Assembly: GCA_051651625.1 (NCBI GenBank)
Contig: JBOFSQ010000066.1
Span: forward strand, 1 to 35,789
Length of the DNA: 35,789 nt
DNA from: JBOFSQ01 sp051651625
GTDB lineage: Bacteria; Planctomycetota; Planctomycetia; Pirellulales; Thermoguttaceae
Direction: 5' to 3'
Both the position numbers and the translations under genes were made by a program. The notes under the pieces were generated by a model. It searched no databases and was not told where the DNA came from. It was given only the letters and a program-made list of their open reading frames with translations. Positions 1 through 6,906 of the stretch are shown here, in pieces; the first letter of the stretch is position 1, and every line of letters begins with the position of its first letter.

Positions 1-129
1 TCTGTGTTGCGTAGTGAGCAGATTCGTGAAGTTTCCAAACTGCAGGAATTTCTACAAACCTCGCCACAGCTATTCACGCCAACCGAATGCAAGAACTACT
101 TCCGACACGATGGGTATGCGAAAACGTAA
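1..129 (+). CDS. C-terminal end of an IS transposase (partial)
   Basis: The first forward frame is open from the window edge to TAA at 127-129 and gives 42 residues. The ending, with TPTECKNYFRHDGYA, resembles the C-terminal tail of IS630-type DDE transposases as I remember them; no catalytic residue lies in this part. The next gene on the same strand begins in another frame inside this one, and its family resemblance starts only after this stop codon. The simplest reading is that an IS inserted into the primase-helicase gene and that the right IS end lies near 130-146. A TA at 145-146 would fit the IS630 target preference, but the left IS end cannot be seen. Confidence 0.45.
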   Translation, partial: SVLRSEQIREVSKLQEFLQTSPQLFTPTECKNYFRHDGYAKT

Positions 130-1532
130 AATGCTCTAGTGCAATACCAATCTTGACCGCCGACGAAGTGGAGACGTTTCTTTCAGCGGCACGCGCATTG
201 AACGAGAAGGTGGCAAAGCCGACATCGACGACGCAGCGCAAGCCAAAACCGAAACACCAGCCGCAAACGGTGTCTGTCACCTCCAACGGCGACAGTCCTG
301 CCGACAACTTTAACACGCGCGGGCGTGAGACATTCAAAAAGTGTCTTGAAAAACACGGCTGGCAGTATGAGTACACGAGCGGCGACAACGAACACTGGCG
401 GCGACCGGAAAAAGACGGCGACGGCACATCAGCGACGCTTCACTTGACCGAACCACTCTTCTATGTCTTCTCTACAAACGCCTTCCCGTTTGAAGCGAAT
501 CGGGCGTACAACTTCTTCCAAGCCTACGCGATCCTAGAGCATGGTGACAATCTATCAGCCGCCACAAAAGCACTCATTGCCGATGGCTATGGTAGCAATG
601 GCAGCACTCAAATTAAGTTGCCCGATGGGGTAGCGGGCGAGCCAGCGTCGGCGAACGGTGCGAAAGCCGCAGATATCACGTCATCGGTCATTAGCGGCAC
701 CGATGCTCTCGACGCCCTCTGGCATTCGATTCAACACGGCGAACCACCCAAGCGGTGGCATAGCGACCCAGACCCCAAGAGTGCGATCAACGGCTTTGCG
801 ATGCGTCCTGGTGTGGTGATCGTTATCGGTGGCGCACCCGGCGCGGGCAAGACCGCTTTTCTAATGGAGACGGTTTACAAAGCGATGAAGATCGACAAAG
901 AAGTCACAGCCCTTTTTGTCAACGTAGAAATGACGTCTTCGCAATTGCTGGAACGCCTGCTGGCATCACAAGCCAGTGTCCCACTCGGCGACATTATCGA
1001 ACTGGATCTGACACCTGAAAAGACCTCACGACTTGAAGCAGAAATAGAGAAAATCCACGAAGCCGTGTCTCGGTTTTCGTTTGCAAAACCGCCATACACT
1101 ATCGAAGCGATCAAGGAGATGGTGAAGTCACTTGACCCGAAAATCGTCATCCTCGACTATACCCAGCGGCTACGAATCGAAAAGTCTCACGCAGGACAAT
1201 CAGCCCGCGATAAAATCAACATCATCATGGAAGACTCTCGCAGTTTTGCAAACGAGGGGCGATGCGTCATCGCCGTTTCCGCACTCTCGCGTGGCGACAA
1301 TGGGCATAACAAGAGCATCACATCCTTTCGCGATAGCTCCGAATTCGAGTACGGTGCCGACGACATTTGGATTCTTGACAAATTCAACGAGAATGAAAAA
1401 GGGACCGTACTTGGTACCGACTCCAACCGAGTGCTCCGTTGCCTAAAAAACGCAGCGGGGAGCCGCGAGATATACAACTCACGTTTGACGGGAAATTTCA
1501 GCGATTTGCGACGGAACACCGTGTGGTTTTGA
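87..1532 (+). CDS. Primase-helicase, helicase part; 5'-truncated and frame-broken
   Basis: The C-terminal part of a primase/polymerase-helicase used by plasmids and integrative elements for their own replication. The first ~18 residues overlap the transposase tail and are probably not native; family-like sequence begins at IPILTADEV (from about base 144). Residues ~75-170 resemble the linker that follows prim-pol domains (WRRPEKDG, YVFSTNA, AYAILEHG). A RecA/DnaB-type ATPase follows, with Walker A GGAPGAGKT at residues ~248-256 and a Walker B-like strand KIVILDYTQ at ~352-360. The N-terminal catalytic primase domain is missing. The last 26 residues lie in an abnormal frame: a shift at 1445-1451 restores a DnaB-like ending that runs to 1606. 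It could be a pseudogene, or a helicase expressed through frameshifting. Confidence 0.75.
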   Translation: MQELLPTRWVCENVKCSSAIPILTADEVETFLSAARALNEKVAKPTSTTQRKPKPKHQPQTVSVTSNGDSPADNFNTRGRETFKKCLEKHGWQYEYTSGDNEHWRRPEKDGDGTSATLHLTEPLFYVFSTNAFPFEANRAYNFFQAYAILEHGDNLSAATKALIADGYGSNGSTQIKLPDGVAGEPASANGAKAADITSSVISGTDALDALWHSIQHGEPPKRWHSDPDPKSAINGFAMRPGVVIVIGGAPGAGKTAFLMETVYKAMKIDKEVTALFVNVEMTSSQLLERLLASQASVPLGDIIELDLTPEKTSRLEAEIEKIHEAVSRFSFAKPPYTIEAIKEMVKSLDPKIVILDYTQRLRIEKSHAGQSARDKINIIMEDSRSFANEGRCVIAVSALSRGDNGHNKSITSFRDSSEFEYGADDIWILDKFNENEKGTVLGTDSNRVLRCLKNAAGSREIYNSRLTGNFSDLRRNTVWF

Positions 1533-1606
1533 AATCCAAATTGCAAAAAGAAAGTGGTAATGATACCTCGGAGGAGAAGGAAGAAGACGAAGGGATTAAC
1601 GAATGA
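1445..1606 (+). other. Frameshift site and -1 frame continuation of the helicase
   Basis: Bases 1445-1451 read A AAA AAC in the codon phase of the helicase, the canonical -1 slippery heptamer. Moving to the -1 frame after this site gives 51 further codons to TGA at 1604-1606. That extension begins RSGEPRDIQLTFDGKFQRF, close to the usual C-terminus of DnaB-like helicases, and its stop overlaps the next start as ATGA at 1603-1606. The normal frame ends in an unremarkable sequence at 1532. Either one A was lost from a run of seven, or the site is programmed. Only a weak 4-bp stem (1455-1458 with 1463-1466) follows, so a stimulatory structure is not obvious. Confidence 0.7.
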
Positions 1607-1950
1607 CAAACGCCGAATCAACGAAGCCTAAAAAGCCGCACGACCGATGGGGGACGAGCAATTATATGATCGACGGAGGATTTAATAGATTCGACCTGAC
1701 CGCCACCGAGCGTTTGATTTGGCTTGCTATGTATCGGCATGCGAATAGATATGGGGAAAGCTGTATCTCGGACAGACGCCTCAAGGATAGCTGTAACCTT
1801 TCGAGACCAACAATTCAAAAAGCGATAAAAGGTATGGAGAAAAAAGGAGCGTTAAAAATTGTATCCAGAAAGACTGGTGATTCTCCGAGTCGCTATACTA
1901 TGTTTGGTAAATACAAAAGCAATAAGCTGCCGCAAGGCGTGGTAAAGTAG
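1603..1950 (+). CDS. Small helix-turn-helix protein of the element
   Basis: A 115-residue protein. Residues ~28-95 look like a winged helix-turn-helix of the HTH_36/replication-initiator type: a helix with TATERLIWLAMYRHAN, then SDRRLKDSCNLSRPTIQKAIKGM as the recognition region, and a short wing with KIVSRKTG. Its start overlaps the end of the helicase when that gene is read in the -1 frame, which implies one transcript and translational coupling. Iteron-like repeats begin inside its last codons. It may be a replication initiator or copy-number regulator, or the repressor/activator of the element; the sequence does not separate these. No excisionase-type signature was seen. Confidence 0.65.
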   Translation: MTNAESTKPKKPHDRWGTSNYMIDGGFNRFDLTATERLIWLAMYRHANRYGESCISDRRLKDSCNLSRPTIQKAIKGMEKKGALKIVSRKTGDSPSRYTMFGKYKSNKLPQGVVK

Positions 1951-2003
1951 CTTTACCACCGTGGTAAAAAAGAGCGGCAGAAGGTGGTAAAGCAGCTTTA
2001 CCA
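1939..2003. repeat. Iteron-like GTGGTAAA repeats with two inverted repeats
   Basis: GTGGTAAA occurs as a direct repeat at 1939, 1961 and 1984, a spacing of 22 and 23 bp, about two helical turns. The first and third copies continue into inverted repeats: GGTAAAG at 1941-1947 with CTTTACC at 1951-1957, and the same arms at 1986-1992 and 1996-2002. The layout matches binding sites for an initiator or repressor on one face of the DNA and lies directly beside the helix-turn-helix gene. This supports an origin or an operator; binding itself is inference. Confidence 0.6.
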
Positions 2004-2205
2004 ATACAGATAGTATACAGAACGGCGGTACAGCCGCTTCGGTCTATAGACCGCGTCTGACCGCCGATGAGAGCACCAACCCCAACCCACCACCCAATTG
2101 GTGTTGATTTTACCAGCCCGCCGCAAAAACCGACTTCCCACATCCGCCCTTATAGGGTACACTGTCACCAGCCACCAGCGGCATCACAACGAGGAGATCA
2201 ATGTT
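2004..2205. promoter_or_regulatory. Palindrome-rich gap upstream of the integrase
   Basis: This gap holds a perfect 14-bp palindrome CGGTCTATAGACCG at 2040-2053, a small inverted repeat GCGG/CCGC at 2025-2028 and 2034-2037, and CCCT/AGGG arms around TAT at 2147-2157. The integrase ribosome binding site GAGGAG lies at 2191-2196. No clear sigma-70 promoter was identified. The palindromes could be operators for the integrase, or part of the origin together with the iterons. Confidence 0.4.
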
Positions 2206-3792
2206 ATGGCATCTATCAGCACCGCCAAGGACGGCACTCGCCGCCTGTGTTTTAAGGGGGCTTGCGGAAACCGCAAGACCGTCCATCTTGGCATCGTACC
2301 GGCACGCTGGGCAAACGACCTACGCGACCTCGTGGAGTCGCTATTGCAACACCAGCGGCACGACCAGCCGATTCCGGCGAAAACATCGGAGCGGCTGGCG
2401 GCACTGGCACCGGAGCTACAGCAAAAACTCGCTACCGCCGGTTTGATTGACATCGCCAGCAAGCATCGCACCACCGTCGGCGAACTGCTTGACGCCTTCA
2501 CGGCACGTCGTGAGGGAGCGGTGAAGGCATCGACCGCGCGAGCCGCTGCCCAAGCGATCCGAAACTTGCGTGAGTTTTTTGGCGACACGCCAGTAGACGA
2601 AATCACTGTCGCCGACGCGGAATCTTTTTTGCGACACTTGCAAACGCAGTCCGCCAAGCGAGGGAGCGGTACACCGTTGGCACCGGATACCGTCCACCGC
2701 CGATTCAAGACAGCGCGTGCGGTTTTTGAGACGGCGGTGAGGGACGACGTTATTGTCAAGAATCCATTCAAGTATGTTAAAGCACACGGCGGCGATTTAA
2801 CCGAGCGGCAAGAGTACATTCCCACAGAGATTGTTTTGCGTGTCATTGACGCGGCCCCTTCGCTTGAGTGGCAGCTACTCATTGCGTTGTCTCGCTTTGC
2901 GGGTTTGCGTGTTCCGTCGGAGCCGCGTCTTTTGAAGTGGGTGGACATGGACTTGTCGGGGCGGACGATGCGTATCACGTCTACGAAGAACGAGCGACAC
3001 GCGGGGCGAAAGTATAGGATGTGTCCGATAGTTGCCGACCTTATGCCGTTCCTTGAGGCGGCAGCGAAGGCCCCACGCGAGCCGGACGGGTTTGTCTTTT
3101 CGCCAGCGATACGGAATCACACAAACCTTGCGACAATGTTACGCAAGCGGTTGAAGCGAGTCGGTATTCCCGCTTGGGAAAAGACGTGGCATAATCTGCG
3201 ATTTTCTTGCTACACCGACTTTATCAACGCGGGGATTGCACCCGCGACTGTTTCAAAATGGCTTGGGAATACAGACGCTATTGGTTTGCGTCATTATCAC
3301 GATAGTACGTCGTCGGAGCTTACGCGTGCAGCGGGTTTATCGTTTGTCGCGTTACCGCAAGTCACCAGCGAAGCGACGCGCGACGGAGTTTACGAATCAC
3401 CACCAGTTGCCGCTGTAGAATTGAAAGCTGGCGACGTTGCCGAATCGAGATCGTCGTCGGTGGAGTTTTGTGGCGACTTGTCGGCGACGCTTGGTATGAT
3501 TCTTGACGTTGCCGACGAATCGGACGCCAGCACCGAACCCATCTTTGGGACGCATCCAGAGTCACCCAAGGAGCGAGGAGAAAATCACGCCGAAAAGTTG
3601 ACGCGCATTCCGACGCGCGCTTTGCCGAAACGGGGCGTTTTGGGGGAGAATGACAAAAACACGGCAAGTGTCAAAAGCCTAAAAAACACGCCACATGACG
3701 CCCCATTGCGTCCAGCGCAAAACCTACCGACTGACCCCTACGGGACTCGAACCCGTGTCGCGGCCTTGAAAGGGCCGTGTCCTAACCACTAG
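2206..3792 (+). CDS. Tyrosine recombinase / integrase
   Basis: A 528-residue site-specific recombinase that would integrate and excise the element at tRNA-Glu. ATG at 2206 is chosen because GAGGAG precedes it by 9 bases; the frame stays open upstream to 2098 without a better start. Residues ~85-190 form a SAM-like core-binding domain. The catalytic domain shows R235 (FAGLRVPSE), K261, H329 and R332 (HNLR), W352 in the second H/W position and nucleophile Y364 (LRHYHD). About 150 residues beyond the active site form a low-complexity tail, and the last ~20 are read from the tRNA-Glu gene on the other strand, so this end is probably created by the attachment site rather than by function. All five key residues are present. 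Confidence 0.9.
   Translation: MASISTAKDGTRRLCFKGACGNRKTVHLGIVPARWANDLRDLVESLLQHQRHDQPIPAKTSERLAALAPELQQKLATAGLIDIASKHRTTVGELLDAFTARREGAVKASTARAAAQAIRNLREFFGDTPVDEITVADAESFLRHLQTQSAKRGSGTPLAPDTVHRRFKTARAVFETAVRDDVIVKNPFKYVKAHGGDLTERQEYIPTEIVLRVIDAAPSLEWQLLIALSRFAGLRVPSEPRLLKWVDMDLSGRTMRITSTKNERHAGRKYRMCPIVADLMPFLEAAAKAPREPDGFVFSPAIRNHTNLATMLRKRLKRVGIPAWEKTWHNLRFSCYTDFINAGIAPATVSKWLGNTDAIGLRHYHDSTSSELTRAAGLSFVALPQVTSEATRDGVYESPPVAAVELKAGDVAESRSSSVEFCGDLSATLGMILDVADESDASTEPIFGTHPESPKERGENHAEKLTRIPTRALPKRGVLGENDKNTASVKSLKNTPHDAPLRPAQNLPTDPYGTRTRVAALKGPCPNH
3732..3772. other. Probable attachment site at the tRNA-Glu 3' half
   Basis: Integrases of this class usually recombine within the anticodon or T arm and duplicate the tRNA 3' end. 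The integrase gene reads straight into this part of the tRNA, so one crossover core should lie here. The extent is approximate: no second copy of the core exists inside the window to define it. Confidence 0.45.
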
Positions 3793-3803
3793 ACGAAGGG
3801 GCC
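3732..3803 (-). tRNA. tRNA-Glu (UUC)
   Basis: A 72-nt tRNA on the minus strand. The acceptor arms GGCCCCT and AGGGGTC pair with one G-U, the anticodon loop is CTTTCAA with anticodon TTC in a CGGCC/GGCCG stem, and the T loop is GTTCGAGTC. The discriminator base is A and the CCA end is not encoded. The integrase frame ends inside the gene and the element abuts the tRNA 3' end, the classical arrangement for tRNA-targeted integration that rebuilds a complete tRNA. Confidence 0.95.
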
Positions 3804-3956
3804 TCACACGAAAGAGACGCGGAATTGTCTCAAACATATTGCCGTTGTCAAGGAGACCCTGTTACGAGAATCAAACATCTGTCGCCCCATTTGCGCTAAT
3901 CTCACCAAGCAACGCAAACTCGCAAACTTGAAACTCGCGGAGTTTCTGGCCCACAC

Positions 3957-3984
3957 TTGTCGCTTTGATAACGTTTGGTAGAAT
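3957..3984 (+). promoter_or_regulatory. Putative rpsA promoter
   Basis: TTGTCG at 3957-3962 and TAGAAT at 3979-3984 are separated by 16 bp and would start transcription near 3991. This leaves a leader of about 150 nt before the rpsA start, long enough for the autoregulatory leaders known for S1 in other bacteria. The rest of the gap between the tRNA and rpsA shows nothing else recognisable. Confidence 0.35.
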
Positions 3985-4141
3985 TGCAGCACTTTTCCCT
4001 GCCCTCAAAAGTCTGTCGGCGGGACGCTGGTTCTTGCATCGCGCAAAACGTGCTTGGCGCACGGTGGCTGCGTGGAGATTCAGCGGGTGAATGTCTCGCC
4101 GAAAGTTTGTACCCCATTTTGCACAAGAGGAAACATCAGCC

Positions 4142-5926
4142 GTGGTCAATCGTAATCTCATTCGTACACTCGATCAAAACCAAGACAACTGGGAAGCCCA
4201 ACTCGATGCCTCAATGGCCGGAGTCAACACCGACGAAATCGACTGGGGCGGTGGTGAAATCTCCATGAACCAGATCGTCCTAGGACGAATCGTTCGCATC
4301 GACCCCGAACATGCTATCGTAGACATAGGCCACAAGAGCGAAGGATTCGTCCCGCTAAACGAGTGGGAAGAAGGCGAAGCTCCACCAACCATAGGCGAAC
4401 AAATCAAGGTGCTTGTTGAAGAGCACGATGACATCCCGCCCGGTGAAGAACTTCGTGGTATGGTCTCGTTGAGTCGCCGTAAAGCCGCGAAGATCGAGGC
4501 TTGGAACGCGATGATGGAGACGATCCACGAAGGCGATACCGTCACTGGTCATGTAACGCGGAAAATTAAGGGCGGTTTGCTGGTCGATCTCGGCGGCGTA
4601 AACGTATTTCTGCCAGCCAGCCAAGTCGATATTCGTCGCCCGAACGACATCGGTGAATATATCGACCAAGATATTAAGTGCGTCATCCTCAAGATCGACG
4701 AAGAGCGTCGCAACATCGTCGTCAGCCGACGTGCCCTGATCGAAAACGAACGCGCCGAACGACGTTCAACCGTTCTCTCTCGACTGCAAGAAGGACAGGT
4801 CTGCACCGGCGTCGTCAAGAACATCGCCGACTTCGGCGCGTTCATCGACCTCGGCGGTATCGACGGCCTCCTCCACATCACCGACATGAGTTGGGGACGA
4901 ATCAATCACCCGTCCGAAGTCGTCAAGATCGACGAAGAACTCGAAGTCGTAATCCTCGCGGTCGATCTACAGCGCGAGAAAATTTCGCTCGGTCTCAAGC
5001 AGAAGTCTGCGAGTCCGTGGACTGCCGTCGAGGCGAACTACCCGGTCGGCGCCCGCATCAAGGGAACGGTCGTAAACGTGATGACTTACGGTGCGTTCGT
5101 CAAACTGGAAGAGGGCGTCGAAGGGCTGGTTCACATCAGCGAAATGTCGTGGACGCGCCGCGTCTCGCATCCGAACGAAATTCTCGCCGTCGGCGATGTC
5201 ATTGACGTTGTCGTTCTCAACATTAACAAAGACAAACAAGAAATCTCACTCGGTATCAAACAGACTCACGACAATCCGTGGGACGTTGTTGAGGCGAAAT
5301 ATCCGGTCGGCAGCGACGTTGAAGGTATCATCCGCAACCTCACAAATTACGGTGCGTTTGTCGAGCTTGAAGAGGGGATCGACGGACTTCTCCACGTCAG
5401 CGACATCTCTTGGATTCGCAAGATCGCGCACCCCAGCGAAGTGGTGCAGAAGGGCGACAAACTTAAGTGTCGCGTGATCTCGGTAGACAAGAAAAATCGT
5501 CGCATCGCGCTCGGACTCAAACAGATGACCGAAGACCCGTGGGAAACGACGATCCCGGAGAAGTACCAAGCTGGAACGCTCATTACGGGGAAGGTGACGA
5601 AGATCACCAACTTCGGCGTGTTCGTGAGTCTTGGCGACGACCTCGAAGGACTTCTCCACATTTCGGAGCTTGCGAATCACAAGGTTGAAAATCCTGAAGA
5701 GGTTGTGAAACTTGGTGAAGAGATAGAGGTCAAGATTTTGCGGGTTGACCAAGAGGATCGCAAGATTGGTCTCTCGCGTAAACGTGCGGAGTGGACAGAC
5801 GAAGAAACCGCCGCCGACGCAGCAGCGACGGCGACGGCGGCTGGTCACAACGTCCAGCCCGACATGCTCAAAGGCGGCGTTGGTGACAGCTCCGGCCCAC
5901 TCTTCAAGACGCCCGACGCAACATGA
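4142..5926 (+). CDS. rpsA: 30S ribosomal protein S1
   Basis: S1 binds mRNA on the 30S subunit and supports translation initiation. The protein has six S1 (OB-fold) repeats, starting roughly at residues 40, 135, 220, 305, 390 and 478; repeats 3 to 6 carry the strong pattern G-x-V-x-N/K-x-x-x-F/Y-G-A-F with LLHI/LVHI. A short alanine-rich acidic tail follows. The start is set at GTG 4142, preceded by AGAGG about 11 bases upstream, giving a product that begins (M)VNRNLIR, the N-terminus I expect for planctomycete S1; ATG at 4091 would add 17 residues without a good ribosome site. The length of 594 residues is slightly above E. coli S1. Its stop overlaps the next start by ATGA, so the two genes are probably cotranscribed. 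Confidence 0.95.
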   Translation: MVNRNLIRTLDQNQDNWEAQLDASMAGVNTDEIDWGGGEISMNQIVLGRIVRIDPEHAIVDIGHKSEGFVPLNEWEEGEAPPTIGEQIKVLVEEHDDIPPGEELRGMVSLSRRKAAKIEAWNAMMETIHEGDTVTGHVTRKIKGGLLVDLGGVNVFLPASQVDIRRPNDIGEYIDQDIKCVILKIDEERRNIVVSRRALIENERAERRSTVLSRLQEGQVCTGVVKNIADFGAFIDLGGIDGLLHITDMSWGRINHPSEVVKIDEELEVVILAVDLQREKISLGLKQKSASPWTAVEANYPVGARIKGTVVNVMTYGAFVKLEEGVEGLVHISEMSWTRRVSHPNEILAVGDVIDVVVLNINKDKQEISLGIKQTHDNPWDVVEAKYPVGSDVEGIIRNLTNYGAFVELEEGIDGLLHVSDISWIRKIAHPSEVVQKGDKLKCRVISVDKKNRRIALGLKQMTEDPWETTIPEKYQAGTLITGKVTKITNFGVFVSLGDDLEGLLHISELANHKVENPEEVVKLGEEIEVKILRVDQEDRKIGLSRKRAEWTDEETAADAAATATAAGHNVQPDMLKGGVGDSSGPLFKTPDAT

Positions 5927-6546
5927 TTTTCGGTGCGATTTGCCTCGTCATTGTTGGGTGGGGAATTACGTTTGGCCTTGACGTCGGCAACTTTTGGGTC
6001 AAGATTGGCCTGACTGTTGCCGCGCTTGCGGCCTATGCGATGGCGTGGCAACGTCCGCAAATTCGCGTCTCTTGGAGCGGTGCCGTTCTGGGCATCGCTT
6101 CGGCGGTTGTGCTGTACGCGATTTTTGCGATTGGCCACATCGTCTCAGCGTTTGTCGTTCCGAACGCTGCTGCGCAGGTTCAGAACATCTACCATCTTGG
6201 TGGCGCAGAAGCGTCACAACGTCTCATTGACGGCGGCCAGATGCTGCGAATTTTTCTCTTGCTCCTGTTCGTGACTGGGCCGGGGGAAGAGATTTTTTGG
6301 CGAGGTTTTTTGCAAGAAAATCTCGCGCGACGTTTCGGAAGTTTTCGCGGTTTTCTTCTGACGACGTTGCTCTACGGCGGAATTCACATCTTTTCGATGA
6401 ACGTCATGTTAACTGGCGCGGCGTTCGTTGCTGGTTCGTTTTGGGGACTTATCTACCTCTGGCGACGCGACACGTTCGCCCTCATCGTTTCTCACTCACT
6501 CTGGAGCGCAACTATCTTCGCCATCGCACCGATTGGGAATGTGTGA
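5923..6546 (+). CDS. CPBP-family intramembrane protease
   Basis: A 207-residue membrane protein with about six hydrophobic segments. The abortive-infection/CAAX-protease family motifs are complete: EEIFWRGFLQ (motif 1, EExxxR), GIHIFS (motif 2 histidine) and LIVSHSLW (motif 3 histidine). Members cleave membrane substrates, but the substrate here is unknown. The start codon overlaps the rpsA stop by four bases (ATGA), so translation is likely coupled to S1. Pairing a CPBP protein with S1 has no obvious functional logic and may be simple cotranscription. The gene converges on asd across a repeat-rich gap. Confidence 0.85.
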   Translation: MIFGAICLVIVGWGITFGLDVGNFWVKIGLTVAALAAYAMAWQRPQIRVSWSGAVLGIASAVVLYAIFAIGHIVSAFVVPNAAAQVQNIYHLGGAEASQRLIDGGQMLRIFLLLLFVTGPGEEIFWRGFLQENLARRFGSFRGFLLTTLLYGGIHIFSMNVMLTGAAFVAGSFWGLIYLWRRDTFALIVSHSLWSATIFAIAPIGNV

Positions 6547-6590
6547 AGTTTCACGAACGCTCGTACCCGTTCCCGCCACGTTTCGTCATT

Positions 6591-6859
6591 CCCGCGTACT
6601 CGGCGGGAATCCATAGCGAAGACATCGCTAACAAGATTGCACACGCCGTACCGAATCCGAAGCCCCACCGTGAACGCTATCGCGCCTTCTTGCGGCCACT
6701 CTCTCTAGTGCCTTGGAACGTTTGTTTTTGGGGATTGGCAACATGAGACAATTCACCACCAACGTCGCGTATTGTAGGGGCGACCGGCCGGTCGCCCCTA
6801 CGGAACGTCCCCCAACATTTGAAGTTTCCAAGGCACTAGGCCCCCGCCGAGTACGCGGG
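6591..6859. repeat. Nested inverted repeats between convergent genes (MITE-like)
   Basis: Three palindromic layers occupy the gap. The outer arms at 6591-6607 and 6843-6859 are exact 17-bp complements containing GCGTACTCGGC. Inside, TCCAAGGCACTAG at 6827-6839 is the exact complement of 6705-6717 and the similarity continues imperfectly inward. At the centre, 6774-6801 is a perfect 28-bp palindrome around GACCGGCCGGTC. No coding sequence is present. The 135-bp inner unit looks like a non-autonomous element with terminal inverted repeats, and it may also end transcription of both flanking genes. Confidence 0.7.
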
Positions 6860-6906
6860 GGTGACGCATGTCGGGGGAATCCGTGAACGGCTCTGCAAAA
6901 AGAAAC

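Larger units (their letters stand above)
1..3731. mobile_element. Integrated element, integrase-proximal end (partial)
   Basis: A tyrosine integrase gene ends inside the 3' half of a tRNA-Glu gene. To its left are a primase-helicase gene, a small helix-turn-helix gene and iteron-like repeats, a gene set typical of plasmid- or phage-derived integrative elements with their own replication module. The right boundary is taken as the 3' end of the tRNA. The left boundary, and the second copy of the tRNA 3' end expected there, lie outside the window. An IS inserted in the primase part and a frame break in the helicase suggest that the element is decaying. No capsid, conjugation or cargo gene is visible in this part. 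Confidence 0.75.

Noticed and set aside
4091..4141. Upstream ATG for rpsA adding 17 residues
   Set aside because: The GTG at 4142 has a better-placed AGAGG and gives the N-terminus expected for the family.
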